The notes below the pieces were generated by a model. It made no database searches. It was not told the origin of the DNA and worked only from the letters and a program-made list of their open reading frames with translations. This document shows, piece after piece, positions 12,781-23,464 of a stretch of 64,000 nucleotides of DNA (its first letter is position 1; every line of letters starts with the position of its first letter). Source of the DNA: Dryomyza anilis (lineage: Eukaryota > Arthropoda > Insecta > Diptera > Dryomyzidae). Position numbers and translations under genes: made by a program. The DNA lies in contig OX638130.1 of the NCBI GenBank assembly GCA_951804985.1, positions 126,927,593 through 126,991,592 on the forward strand. Direction: 5' to 3'.

Positions 12781-13340
12781 GAACATTGTCAGTTTTATAA
12801 CATATTTTGAAAACAAGACAAATTTATGACAACTGTTTTGAAACTCTAGGGTTTCTTTAAATGAAAATAAAAAAAGTATTGCTCAAAACAAAAAAAGTAC
12901 TTTTTTAATAAAAAGTATTTATTTCGATGTACAAATAAGACCACTATTAAAATATAAAAACATAATTAAACATAAATTTTAAATAATGCGAATGGTCTAA
13001 AGGTCAACTTTAATAATTTCTGAACTTTCATAGACAAACAACAAACAAAAAAACAGGAAAATATAAATGTTTTAAATAGAGTTACTGTTGTTTTAAACCA
13101 TAACTAATTTTAAATGGATTTATATTAAAAAAATATATATATTAACAGAAAAAATTTATCAGTTCTAAAAAAAAGGCAGTACTAAAAGTACGCAACATTA
13201 ACTTTTTTTCAACACTGAAACTATTAATTTGACATTCAATAATGTAAGTGTTGCTCACTTTTAAAACCAAAAAAAATAGTACATTCGCCAACTATATTAC
13301 CAAATTGCATTCGCTTCGCCAAGACGTTCGCTTCGCCACG
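12781..13340. other. AT-rich spacer
   Basis: No open frame of interest. A motif ACTAAAAGTACGCAACATTA at 13180-13199 resembles the dispersed CCTAAAGTATGCAACA motif of 52-56 kb. Confidence 0.4.
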
Positions 13341-13556
13341 CCCAGAAAAAAATTCCCTCAAATCCCATTAAAATTGGTCAATAGGGCAATTATTGATTTA
13401 ATAGTATACAAAAAATAAATCTTTTCATATAAACTCAATGGCAATGTCATGGTATTTTCTAGTATTTAATAGCATTTCCCGATTAAAATAATAATTTATC
13501 CTATTAACTATTTTTAATAATAAAAAACTATTATATATATAGTATTTTTTTCTGGG
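13341..13556. mobile_element. Small MITE-like element
   Basis: A 13-bp perfect terminal inverted repeat, CCCAGAAAAAAAT on the left and ATTTTTTTCTGGG on the right, encloses 190 bp of AT-rich non-coding sequence. CTTCGC-containing sequence (GTTCGCTTCGCC, TTTGCTTCGCT) lies on both outer sides, but no clean target duplication can be read. Family unknown. Confidence 0.45.
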
Positions 13557-14344
13557 TGCAAAACCATTTGCTTCGCTATTCATAATAGGGCCCGTAAGCA
13601 ACTAGCTCTACTTTTACGTTTAATTTTAATTATTTTATAATTGTTTTCTTTCTGCTTTGGAGAATATCGAATTTGTTAAAAATTATTTGTATGTTTTTGT
13701 TTTACTAATAATCTAATTAGTGTCTGTTCGATAACTCAAAAATACTTATCTTTTATATCGGCAATCTGTAAATCCTCAAAGAAAAATATTTAAAGATGAA
13801 TCTTCGTTTTATTTTTCAACGTTATAAACAATTTATTATTTTTCCCCTATCAAAAAATATAAAATCGAACTGACAACAAAAACTGAAAATGTTTTTAATC
13901 AAAAATAAACAAGTGATTTCTCCATTCAACAGTGTCTAAACTCACCTTTTTATTTTAATATTTATGTATTTTTCCAAAAGTTCAATAAAAACACAACGCA
14001 TTACCTCTAATTACAAGTTTCCTTTATTTTGTTTGAATATTTACAATTAATATTGTTGCATCTCGGACTATAGAATAAAATGTATAATTATTATTGTTTG
14101 TATATTTCTTAATATGTTTATTTTTGCTGCTATTTGTTTTTATTAATATTTAACAATTTGAGTTACATTTTGTGTATTTTAATTTTATTTATTTTTAATT
14201 TTTAAATTTTAATTTATTTCTGCAAAACAATTATTTGACAATAAAAATTGTAAAATCAACTAAACTATTTGTTGAAAGAACAAAACTGTTACAAATAAAA
14301 TATATATATTTAATTTGAGTATAAATCATGCGCAGAGACCACAT
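13557..14344. other. AT-rich spacer and likely 3'UTR of the minus-strand exon
   Basis: The right part should be the 3' untranslated region of the exon ending at 14345. The remainder is AT-rich without features. Confidence 0.4.
14213..14218 (-). terminator. Candidate poly(A) signal AATAAA
   Basis: Minus-strand AATAAA lies about 127 bases after the TAA stop at 14345. A second one sits at 14184-14189. In DNA this AT-rich such hexamers are common, so support is weak. Confidence 0.35.
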
Positions 14345-15270
14345 TTAACCGTAGTAGGGCGGCTGCGTGGGGTAACTCTTTGGGCCACTGCTTGAGTACA
14401 TCGATGAACCGCCTTGTGAGGGTGTTGGATTCTTCTCGCTGAATAAACCGCCGAAATTTTTTGACTTGAATATATCACCTAGGCCGCTGCTGCCACCTGC
14501 AGAGCTTGCGGCACCGCCGCCACCACCACCGCCTAGTAGACTTCCAAGGAAGTTGCTTGCGCTGCTGCCACCGCCGCCTGCAGGAGAACCGCCACCACCA
14601 CCGCTCAGAAGACTACCAAGGAAATTGCTAGCACCGCCGCCTCCAGCTTGTGCACCACCGCCGCCGCTCAAGACATTACCAAGTAAACCGCCGAGTATAT
14701 TGCTGCCTGAGGAGCCACCGCCGCTGCTGGGGCTACCACCGCCATAACCGCCGGAAGGCTGATAAGCCGGTTGGTTGGCGCCACCTGCAGCTGGTGCACC
14801 GCCGCCGCCCGTCAGTTGCTTTGTTATCTGTCCCGCAATAATACCCGAGACCGCTTGACTTACGGCGGGGTTTGAGAAGAAGTTCGAGAAGAAGCCGCCG
14901 CCCTGTTTATCTTTGGGTTTCTCTGCAGCACCGCCGCCGCCATAGCCTGGTGCGGGTGGTGTGTAGCCCGGTGCGGGTGGCGTGTAGCCGGGAGCGCCCG
15001 GTTGATAACCGCCGCTTGGTTGATAGCCGCCTGGTTGATAGCCGCCCGGTTGATAGCCACCCGGTTGATAACCACCCGGTTGATAGCCGCCTGCGTAGGG
15101 ATTGTAGGCGTTGCCACCTGCGGGCGCATTGGGATTATTGGGAAGCGTGGGATACATGCCATGACCGCCAGCCGAGAAGCCACCACCTTGTCCACCTGCT
15201 CCCCCAGCCATAGGATTGTGTTGTTCGGGCGCCGCGTTCGGGTACGAGTTGTGCGTGTTGGCGCCGCTCA
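14345..15270 (-). CDS. Gly/Pro/Tyr-rich terminal exon (exon E)
   Basis: One open frame of 307 codons plus stop. It begins VSGANTHNSYPNAAPEQHNP, runs through tandem GGYQPGGYQPG and PGYTPPAPGY repeats, then FFSNFFSNPAVSQAVSGIIA, then repeated SNFLGSLLSGGGGG blocks, and ends KSYPTQPPYYG. There is no ATG at its left end. The frame continues upstream to a TAA without a start, and an AG acceptor (GAGCGCAG) opens the exon with two bases of a split codon, phase 1. It must therefore be spliced to an upstream exon. If that exon ends in A, the split codon becomes ATG, so it could also start translation here. The composition fits a secreted structural or condensate-forming protein. The function is unknown. 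The upstream partner may be the 28.2-kb gene or an unseen exon. Confidence 0.65.
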
Positions 15271-17756
15271 CTGCGCTCCACGGTTCACATATATTTGAGT
15301 ATTTGATGAGAGGAGCACAGCGTAAAGCGCGCCAACGTTAAGAGCGACGTAAAGCGTTATTCACCACAGCAGCGCAGTTGGCGGAGAGCATTAGTGGGAG
15401 AGCGAAAGGAAGAGACACACACACAAACAAAAGCATGAAGTACAAAAATATGAAAATAATAGAAAAAAAAAATAAAGAAATTAGTAACAAAAGAGGGGCA
15501 TTATATAAAAATTACAATATTTTCATATACATTTTTTTTACAAAAAGTGTTAAATTTTAATCTATGTTAGTTGCAACTGTGGTGAGTAACGAAATAAATT
15601 TATAAATAAATTATAGACGCTAGATATGAACTTTCGATCGAAATTGAATACTAAAAAATATCGGTTTCGACTTTGTTTTGAAACTAACGATTTCGATTTC
15701 GATTTGTAGTTGTAAAACGGATGCAAGTTGTGAAGAGAAGTGAATTCAATTCGATTTTTGTTTTAAAGTATTTGAATTTTGATCGAAATTGAACTTTGTG
15801 GTATTTCCATATTGAGATTTTATATTGTGATATTTTTAAAATTAAACTGACTTCCATTCAAAACTCACCACAGTCTATTAGAGCGCGCTTATAAACCGCT
15901 CTATAAATATGGCGAATTTGTGTTGAGCTTTGTTCTGATTAGTCAACAACTGTAAAATATTATATATTACCACATAACCACCATACCACAAATTACCATA
16001 TTGCTTTTCAAAATTTACCACAGCGTGCTGATAAATTTGAATTTAAATAATTGTTATTGTTTTAAATATTTTGTATGTACAAATATTTTATATAATCTAT
16101 AATACATAATTGAAAATTTACTTAAATTCATCACCATTTTTAAAAACTTCGATATTTCATAATTTATCTGTAGTCTAAAAAATTCAAATTATTTTTAAAT
16201 ATAGTTTTTATAGTTTGTCATAGCTTTTCTCAATTTTAATTTAAATTAATTTAAATTTATAATACAAAAAATATAAATTTCACCCAAACTCACCACACTT
16301 TGCTCTTACGTATACATAATTCGTTGTCTAAATTTTAGCTTTGAAAGCATAATTTTTAATTATTATTTTATTAGATAAACTAAATCCTTATGCAATTTGT
16401 TATTTTTGAAATTATTATTTTTTTTCTATTAAATACGTCTGAATTATAAAAAAAATTAAAAAGAATTTCTAAAATACTGGCGGTATTTGTTAAAAATTGT
16501 TTTTAATACTGCTTTGCTACACTAATTGTTACTTGTTTCTCATCACTAAGTTTAATAAGTCTTTTTTTTATAAAAAATTGCTTAGTATTTATTTACATTG
16601 ATTAATTAAAAATTATTGTTAATGCAGCTTTTTGGTTACGTTTTAGTATTTAAAATGAACACAATTCGCAAATTCCTGGGGATTATAATGAGTGCTTTAT
16701 AAGGTTTGTTATTAATATTAATTGCTATATGTGGCGAATGCTTAAATGCCAAATGTTAGTAGTTGGAATTAAATGAGAACATACTTAAATTGAGTATGAA
16801 ATTAGTTATTAGCGCTTGACGGACGGAGTTAAATACAGAACAATTTTTAAATGATTTTTTATAATATATTAAAAATAATAAATAAAAAAAACTGTATTAA
16901 TTTAGAATTTTAAAAATTTTATTTACATTTTCTTTATTGCAATTTATAAATTTATAAAAGTATATTGTGAAATAATATTTTAAAATTTATTGCAAAGTTA
17001 TAAAATCAAAAAACCAACACCAATTTATTGTAATTTTAGCAATTTTTAAATATATTAAATGCTTTTTAAGAATTCAAAGTGCTTTCTGAAACTAAATTTG
17101 TTACTGTTTCTTTTTTGTGGTATTATATACCATGCTTTACATTTGAATATTTTATTTTAGAATCGTTTTTACTTAATATTTAATTTTTTTTTTGTTTTTT
17201 GAAACGGGCCAACATTTTTCTTTTTCTTTTTTTGGTCATAATTCTTATTTTTTTTTTGCTCATAACTCATAATTAAAGTTAAAATTTTAGATCTTAAGAA
17301 GATTTCTCATGTTATTAATATCAGCACTACTAGGTAGGTTCTTGAAGGTATTTATTACAATTTCAATGACTGTAGTTATATGAAATATTGAACATTTATT
17401 ATGAAAACTATATTGTTTTATGATTTAATTGTATAATATGTTTTTTGTTTTTTATTAAATTCTGTATTTTATATTCGACCCAACAAACCGATGTTTTTGA
17501 AACCATATTAAGATGTTCCGGCTTATTTTAACTTCCAACCAAAGTCATTTTAAAATTTCAATGCACTCGCATTTGTTGTTTCCATCCATAATTCGAAATA
17601 CTTTTTTAGTTTTCAGACAAAAATCTCTTTTTATACATATTTTTCTCGTATCGAGTCAAATTATACAATTTCTGATTACTTTGACAAATGAATGAAATGA
17701 AAATATGCATGTTCGAGATATTTTTCAGATTGTATGAATTATAATCTATCATACAT
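15271..17756. other. AT-rich spacer
   Basis: Short AT-rich frames only. ACTCACCACA-type motifs at 15866 and 16285 are isolated relatives of the 15-bp minisatellite at 44.6 and 61.5 kb. No start exon for exon E was recognised. Confidence 0.45.
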
Positions 17757-18003
17757 TTCCATTTCATGATGGAAAGATATACGAATTCGAATTTTGGTAG
17801 TAAATTTTAATAATTTCGGCTCGTTCTTGGCTCGTATATCTTTGCATCATGAAATGGCAAACCTTACTGAAGAGAAATGTTAAAAGAGCGGCAAGAAATA
17901 ATGCGTCGTTTGCTGTCCCTGTCGCTCTACTTTTGTAGCGTCCCTGTTGAAAAACCCTTGAAAAAAACTTTTGTAGCGCTCTTATTGAAAAACCCGTTAT
18001 TTG
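17757..18003. mobile_element. Palindromic MITE, copy 1 (left end missing)
   Basis: This matches the right two thirds of the full copy at 28954-29336. It has the inner palindrome (CATTTCATGATGGAAAGATA and its complement), then GAGCGGCAAGAAAT, GTCGTTTGCTGTCCCTGT, CTACTTTTGTAG and the right end TTATTGAAAAACCC. The left terminal repeat is absent, so the copy is truncated. It has no coding capacity. Confidence 0.7.
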
Positions 18004-19479
18004 GTTAAATTGATGTAAAAGAACATTAGATTTAGTCAATACTCATTTTATTTATTTAACAAAATCTGTTTTTATGAACAAAGTGCTAATTTTTCGTTCA
18101 ACAGTTTAAAATTATCGTATTTACCTTTTTATTTTATACTCTTTCTACAAAAATATAGATTTTCCGAAATTTTTTCAAATATTAGAGCATCGATGGATGG
18201 GAAAACTACACAACTTTATGAATACCCTTTTTTCGTTTAGTACAACACTATAAGTTTTTAATATATATAAAAAATAGTCATTATTTCATGTCTAATATTT
18301 CGAAATTATTTAATTTTTGAATATTTTAACAAACTCATTATTTTTAACCAATATGAAATTATAGAAAATTGGTTTGTTAGGTTATAGTTTTTGTTTATTT
18401 AGCATTTCATACTCTTCAATATGTGCGATATAACTATTTTAGAATTATTTTGTTATTTTTACATATTTACTTAAGTTTTGTATATTTTTTTTTATAAATT
18501 TTTTAAATATTTTATTTTTCCAATATTTTCTTTGCATATTTTGTCTGTATAGTTATTATATATTGTAGTAAAACTGTTTTTAAAACCTGTTTTATATTCG
18601 AAAATTGCTTTTTTTCACAGTGCTAAAATTTACGATTTTAATATATGTAAAGATTTTGGCATTATTTGATTGAACGTAGTACATTGAAAATCAGCATTTA
18701 TTAAGTATTACCATTGAGCGCAACTAACAACGTTTCCCAACTAAGACAATTTTATATTTTATTAAATAATTCAGCTACGTTAAGATGCATTCAAGTGTAA
18801 TTTATGGCATTAAAACCAACACCTCGAACAGATATAATTTACCCAAAGTAAGAACCCCAATTGCAATATATGCGAGAAATTGTGGCCTATTCAGTGGCAG
18901 AATTTTATATTGCAGCCAAAATCACAGACAATCCAATTCAATGTGTGGTTAGCAGCATTTTCTGCTCAATTTAAACATAATCGTATTTGAAATACTAACT
19001 GGTAGATGATTTTAATGTGAAGGCAAACCAGCAAATGGAGGTAGAAGTGAGAGAGAGAGGAGGCCAACAAAGACTTGGTATTAGCATCACTGGAAACGTA
19101 GCCAGGCAGTGGAAGTTTAATTGCAATTTAATAGAGCCACAAGAGCAGACAAGGAGGGAGACATCAGGGAGACAGACGAAAATACACAGTAGACCAAGGA
19201 AAATCATTCAGTTGATGGTGCAGCGCAGAGTGGGTCGGGTGCAATAATGTCGGGTACCACAAAAGTGCCAGAAAACGAGCACGTAATGTAAACTGATTCG
19301 AATTCCATCAGTTTGTATGGATTTTAATAAATGCGGTTGACGACGTGCAGCCTAAATTGGGTTAAATGGTAAGAGGAATTTGAGGAAAATGATAGGGCAA
19401 AGAGAAACAGTAGATTATAAGAGGCAAAACAAAGCGACAAACTGAAATATGCTAGCTGAGTTCAAATTTAAAATACTTT
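18004..19479. other. Spacer, nothing recognised
   Basis: AT-rich to about 18700, then more mixed sequence (18700-19480) with a 76-codon plus-strand frame (19017-19247) that lacks any recognisable domain. No gene called. Confidence 0.4.
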
Positions 19480-20430
19480 CTGACCTATTACAATGCCATA
19501 ACGCAATTTCTAGCGGGTTGGTTCGAAATTTTGAATGAAGTTTGAATAGATAAGTGACGAGAACAATAGCTTATTACAAAAACTAAAGGAGAATATACAA
19601 CCAGATAAGATATATGTTTTCCCGACACATTACAATATCATACTACAATTCCAAGAGGGGTTTATTGGACTTTTTGAAGATAATTCTGATAGATAAAGAA
19701 TGAATCAACTTCAAAAATTAACTTAGAATAGCTAAGAGAATTAGACATATGTCTTCTCGATACAATACAATGCCATATAACAATTTCTAGAGGGTCTTTA
19801 AGGTTTTAAATTGAGGTCTGATACTATAAAGAATGAGGCCAAGGCTTGTAACAAGCATAATTAGTAAAAGTATAAGATATGTGACTTATCGACCCATTAT
19901 AATGCTATATTAGATTTTTTAGAAGGTTTAATAGGTTTTTTTAATAAAGTATGATACTATAAAGGGGGAAATAATGTCAAAAATCAAAAGAGAATATCGA
20001 ATAGAATGAAATATCAATCTTTCCGAATCATTAAATTGCCACTTCACAATTCCCAGAGGGTCTATTAGAAGTTCAGTTTCTATACGGTATATCTCGAGGT
20101 ATATCGGTATATCTCGAGGGTCTATTTAGAAGTTTAATTTCTATACGGTATATCTCGAGGTATATTACTATAAAGAACGAGGTAATGATATGTGACAAAA
20201 AAGAAAAAAAAGAAAAAAAGAATTTGTTACAGAATGCGATATTTCTCTTATCGAACCATTACAATGCCATTATACACTTTCCAGGAGGTTTATTAGGTTT
20301 TTTAAATAAAGTCTGATACGACAAAAGGAGAAACAATATCAAAAATGAAAGGAGAATATCAAGCAGAGTGCGATATCAGATATTCCGACCCCTTGCATTG
20401 CCACTTCACAATTCCCAGAGGGTCTATTAG
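19480..20430. repeat. Degenerate ~135-bp tandem repeat, about seven copies
   Basis: A block like CATTACAATGCCATA, followed by a CACAATTCCCAGAGGGTCTATTAG-related segment (split here by many changes), recurs near 19486, 19627, 19764, 19893, 20028, 20254 and 20389. Spacings are about 130-140 bp, with one longer gap where a 60-bp sub-duplication (CTATACGGTATATCTCGAGG twice, at 20090-20165) was inserted. The copies are old and diverged. The array lies just downstream of exon D. Confidence 0.7.
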
Positions 20431-20631
20431 ACTCATATGTTTTAGACAACATTGGAGACTGCATAAAAAGTAATTGAAATGCAATTAAGTGGCAATACAG
20501 GCGCACAGATACAACACCAGTCAAATCAAATTAGGCACATGATTCGATAAAAAAGGAGAGACCATAATAAAAGACAATAAAACACATAGAAACTGGTAGA
20601 AAATTCAACTGCAAACAAAATTTCTGATGAT

Positions 20632-20637
20632 TTTATT
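20632..20637 (-). terminator. Candidate poly(A) signal AATAAA
   Basis: Minus-strand AATAAA lies 49 bases after the TGA stop at 20686. This short, typical spacing supports exon D being a true last exon. Confidence 0.45.
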
Positions 20638-20685
20638 AAAGAACAACACACAAAAAAATAGAGGGTGCATAATCCGAGCGTACAT

Positions 20686-21888
20686 TCAGAATAATTTTAA
20701 TGTTGTAGATGTTGCTAATGTGGATGTTGTTGATATTGTTGTTGTTCCAGTCGTACCAGTCGTATCAGCAACATAGGCTGCGGTGGTATCCATCTTTGTA
20801 ACAGTCCCATTTCCAACAGTCATCGTGTAAAGGCCACCTTTTGCATCAATATAGTGACCATTTGGTTGCTGCACCAAAATACCAATTCCTGCGTCATCAT
20901 TGCCAACCGGTTGTAAAGTGCGACGTCCTGTGCCCGACTCCACATGACTCACATATGTCTGTCCGTTGATGCTGTAATATGCCTGATCCGAAACTGGTTG
21001 CCCATTGACAAAATTGGCTGTGTGCATATAACCCATTTCATTACCACCAACTGACATTTGTCCCATGCTACCAGTATTTCCTACGCTGTAGTTTGGATTG
21101 CCATTGCCTCCCCCCCATTGGCCATTGTTACGTTGTCTGTTTGGTCCATTTGGTCCGCCCCATTGACCCTGTCGTCGATTCCATTGACCACCATAGTTGC
21201 CATAGTCACCGTAGTTATTTTCCCAACGTTCATTAAAGCCGCCAAAAGTTCCGTTTGTGCCATCGATTTGTGTTCCTCCATTGCCCATTGGTCCGCGCGG
21301 TCCATTTGGCATATTCTGCCGTCCATTACCCATTCCCATACCCTGTCCTTGACGTGGTCCCATGCCCATACCTTGACCCATACCCTGTCCTTGTCGTGGT
21401 CCCATGCCATTTTGTCCTTGTCTTTGTCCCATTCCTTGACCCATACCCTGACCTTGACGTTGTCCCATTCCTTGTCCCATACCCTGACCTTGTCGTGGAC
21501 CCATACCCTGACCTTGTCGTTGACCCATTCCTTGACCTTGTCGTTGACCCATTCCTTGGCCCATTCCTTGCCCCATTCCCTGTCCTTGTCTTTGTCCCAT
21601 TCCCTGTCCCATACCTTGTCCCTGTCCCATTCCTTGCCCCATTCCCATACCCTGTCCATTACGTTGACCACCTCCACCCATTCCGTTACCTTGACCCATA
21701 CGTCCACCACCCATGCCATTACCATTTTGTCCCATACCCATTCTATTTCCCTGACCAGGCACCTTGGCCCATACCCTGCCTTCCCATATTTTGACCCATT
21801 TGTCCTTGTCCACGTGGACCCATCTGACCCATGTTATTATTATTAGTTTGTCGTTTGGCTCTCGACAGACGTTGTTGTATCTCGTTCT
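20686..21888 (-). CDS. Gly/Met/Gln-repeat terminal exon with apparent frameshift (exon D)
   Basis: The acceptor TTTATTACAG opens the exon with two bases of a split codon (phase 1). The first frame reads ENEIQQRLSRAKRQTNNNNM, including a furin-like RAKR site, then MGQMGPRGQGQMGQNMGRQG. It hits TAG at 21745-21743. The next frame, one base over, is open from before that point to the TGA at 20686 and holds long MGQGQGMGQ-type repeats, an NGPRGPMGNG stretch and a non-repetitive C-terminal part (GYMHTANFVNGQPVSDQAYY and onward, Thr-rich end). The same Gly/Gln/Met character on both sides, and a length of 2 plus 3n plus 1, point to one extra base near 21755-21770. That could be an assembly error, an allele or a broken gene. 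The protein is probably secreted and structural; function unknown. Confidence 0.65.
   Translation of the reverse strand, partial: RTRYNNVCREPNDKLIIITWVRWVHVDKDKWVKIWEGRVWAKVPGQGNRMGMGQNGNGMGGGRMGQGNGMGGGGQRNGQGMGMGQGMGQGQGMGQGMGQRQGQGMGQGMGQGMGQRQGQGMGQRQGQGMGPRQGQGMGQGMGQRQGQGMGQGMGQRQGQNGMGPRQGQGMGQGMGMGPRQGQGMGMGNGRQNMPNGPRGPMGNGGTQIDGTNGTFGGFNERWENNYGDYGNYGGQWNRRQGQWGGPNGPNRQRNNGQWGGGNGNPNYSVGNTGSMGQMSVGGNEMGYMHTANFVNGQPVSDQAYYSINGQTYVSHVESGTGRRTLQPVGNDDAGIGILVQQPNGHYIDAKGGLYTMTVGNGTVTKMDTTAAYVADTTGTTGTTTISTTSTLATSTTLKLF
21310..21740 (-). repeat. In-gene minisatellite coding MGQ/GQG repeats
   Basis: Tandem variants of a coding unit for QGMGQRQGQGMGQGMG occupy this part of exon D, with near-identical DNA copies. 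Such tracts change copy number easily, and they collapse or gain errors in assembly, which bears on the frameshift just upstream. Confidence 0.8.
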
Positions 21889-22108
21889 CTGTAATAAATG
21901 AATGCCGAAATATGGAGGTATAGTTCAGAGTAGAAAATCCATCGTATATATAGGTGCATTTTTTTGGTAGCTGTTGTGTTTAAGAATTGTTTAAATATTT
22001 GAAATTATTGAACTTTATTACAAATGGCAGTATTTTTACATTTCAGAAAAAATAAAATTTGTGCAAGAACCTCCTCGATTCAGAACCCCTATTTCAGATA
22101 TTCGAAAT
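21889..22108 (-). other. Gap between exon C stop and exon D acceptor
   Basis: Only 220 bases. Three minus-strand ATGs occur. Two are followed at once or within five codons by a stop, and the third opens a short frame with no donor leading into exon D. No signal-peptide start exon for D is present. It therefore acts as 3'UTR of C and intron for D, or intergenic DNA inside a larger intron. Confidence 0.5.
22014..22019 (-). terminator. Candidate poly(A) signal AATAAA
   Basis: Minus-strand AATAAA lies 90 bases after the TGA stop of exon C, in a plausible position for a last exon. Confidence 0.45.
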
Positions 22109-22695
22109 TCAACCGTTGTAATTGTTGTAATCGCCATAGTTGTAGTTGTTGTACTGGTAGTTGTTGTTGTAATTATAGTCACCATAATTATAGTAGTTGT
22201 AATTAAAGGATGGTCTTCGTGTTGTTGTAACAAACGTGGGATAAGATTGTGTCGGATAAGGATATATACCAGAGGGACCATATATGGAGTTGACATTATT
22301 ACCCGGCGCATAACCACTACCAACCGGTAGTATAACAATGGGCTTCACGATTACCTTCGTAGAGCCTTCGCGTTGGCCATGTCTATGTGGTGGCACACGA
22401 CCCGGTGCATACGGATAAATAACATTTGGACCCTGTGGCATGTTTCGTGGATACATGGGTCCGACAGGTGGTCCGGGCGCAATGTATATAGGTCTAGGTT
22501 GTTGTCGTGGTGGTGCTGGCATGGGTTGTACCGGTATGCCGGGTCCGGGTCTGACTAAGACCATTTGCGGAGAGCGCTCTGCGCGATCTGTGAGATCTGA
22601 AGCGGGTGTAGAGGAAACAACTGTGGCAGTGATGTCCTCGTAAAATGTCAAAGGATCCAGAGGATCAATTTCGAGAGAATCGGCGCTAAGCACAT
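22109..22695 (-). CDS. Pro-rich then Tyr/Asn-rich terminal exon (exon C)
   Basis: The acceptor CTGTTACTTGCAG is a good polypyrimidine-AG site and opens the exon in phase 1 with split codon xAT. The frame then reads VLSADSLEIDPLDPLTFYED, a Thr/Ser linker, a Pro-rich part (PGPGIPVQPMPAPPRQQPRP), PRNMPQGPNVIYPYAPGR, a short basic piece and a C-terminal NYNYYNYGDYNYNNNYQ-type tract ending YNNYNG and TGA. There are 194 codons after the split one, with no internal start at the left. The nearest upstream sequence (22696-22811) has no ATG, so its initiator must lie beyond exon B. Low-complexity composition resembles secreted matrix, eggshell or cuticle-associated proteins. No family recognised. Confidence 0.7.
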
Positions 22696-22811
22696 CTGCA
22701 AGTAACAGAGTGGGAAGAGAGGTGGTTATTGGAAATGGTATTACACTGGAAACTAATATAGAGCGGTGCCAAAGGTGCTTTTGAATTTGTGATAATGCTT
22801 TCCAGAAGATA
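22696..22811 (-). other. 116-base gap between exon B stop and exon C acceptor
   Basis: On the minus strand this gap contains no ATG and no AATAAA, and it ends in a strong acceptor. It cannot hold a start exon for C. Exon B has no obvious poly(A) signal here, so transcripts ending in B would need a variant signal or a 3'UTR that runs into C. Confidence 0.6.
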
Positions 22812-23464
22812 CTAAATTTTAATATAGATCAAATATTGATTGTTGTAGTTAGGTACAACACCGTTGCCAACGGGATATTGTTGCGGATAAAGTGTGGGCG
22901 CATTAGAAACTTGCGTTTGAGCAGCGTTATAAGCCGGATAAACCGGATAACAGTTTGTGTAACAGGGACGTGTTACGGGTAATAATTGCGGTTGACTAAC
23001 TGGACGTTGTGGATAATTCCCTGCTGTCGGATAACGTGGTATCTGCTGCTGTATTTGTGGATAGTTGGGATATGCCGCCTGGCGACATGGTCCTAGTGAT
23101 TGCTGACGTGGTGGCGGATAATACGCATATGGATAAGTGGCGGCACAAGGTTGAATTGCAATGAGAATGGGTTGTTGTTGGCGTTGTTGTTGCTGTTGTT
23201 GTTGTGGTTGCTGTTGGTAGTACGGACCAGCAGCATTGTTAACATAATGATAACCAGTCACAGAGATTTTATCACTTTGAAGCAGTGGTTCGTCCGAAAG
23301 AAAACGTTGATCGGCGTTCAACAACTCAACATCCGACTCATTTAGATGCTCTACATGGCTATAAGATTCAAGACTGGGTTCAAGTTGTATCGTTTGTGTG
23401 GAGTAATCCGAGACGAGTTCGGTTTCGGGCGTATTTTGAACATCGTTTGAGGTATGATCGCGAT
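22812..23464 (-). CDS. Gln/Pro/Tyr-rich terminal exon (exon B)
   Basis: The acceptor GATTCATTTCAG opens the exon in phase 1 (split codon xAT). It is followed by an acidic part with RDHTSNDVQNTPETELVSDY and a Glu/Ser segment (NESDVELLNADQRFLSDEPL), then VTGYHYVNNAAGPYYQQQP, a polyGln run and PILIAIQPCAATYPYAYYP. Tyr/Pro-rich sequence with scattered Cys (PCYTNCYPVYPAYN) leads to a TAG stop. The frame is open from the acceptor with no ATG, so an upstream exon must supply the start. A weak GT (G|GTGTTG) near the end could in principle join it in phase to exon C, but it does not look like a good donor. Function unknown; probably secreted. Confidence 0.7.

Noticed and set aside
21058..21846. 262-codon plus-strand frame of Ser/Leu/His/Thr repeats
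   Set aside because: Antisense shadow of the exon D repeats; the minus frames have acceptor, compositional continuity and a poly(A) signal.
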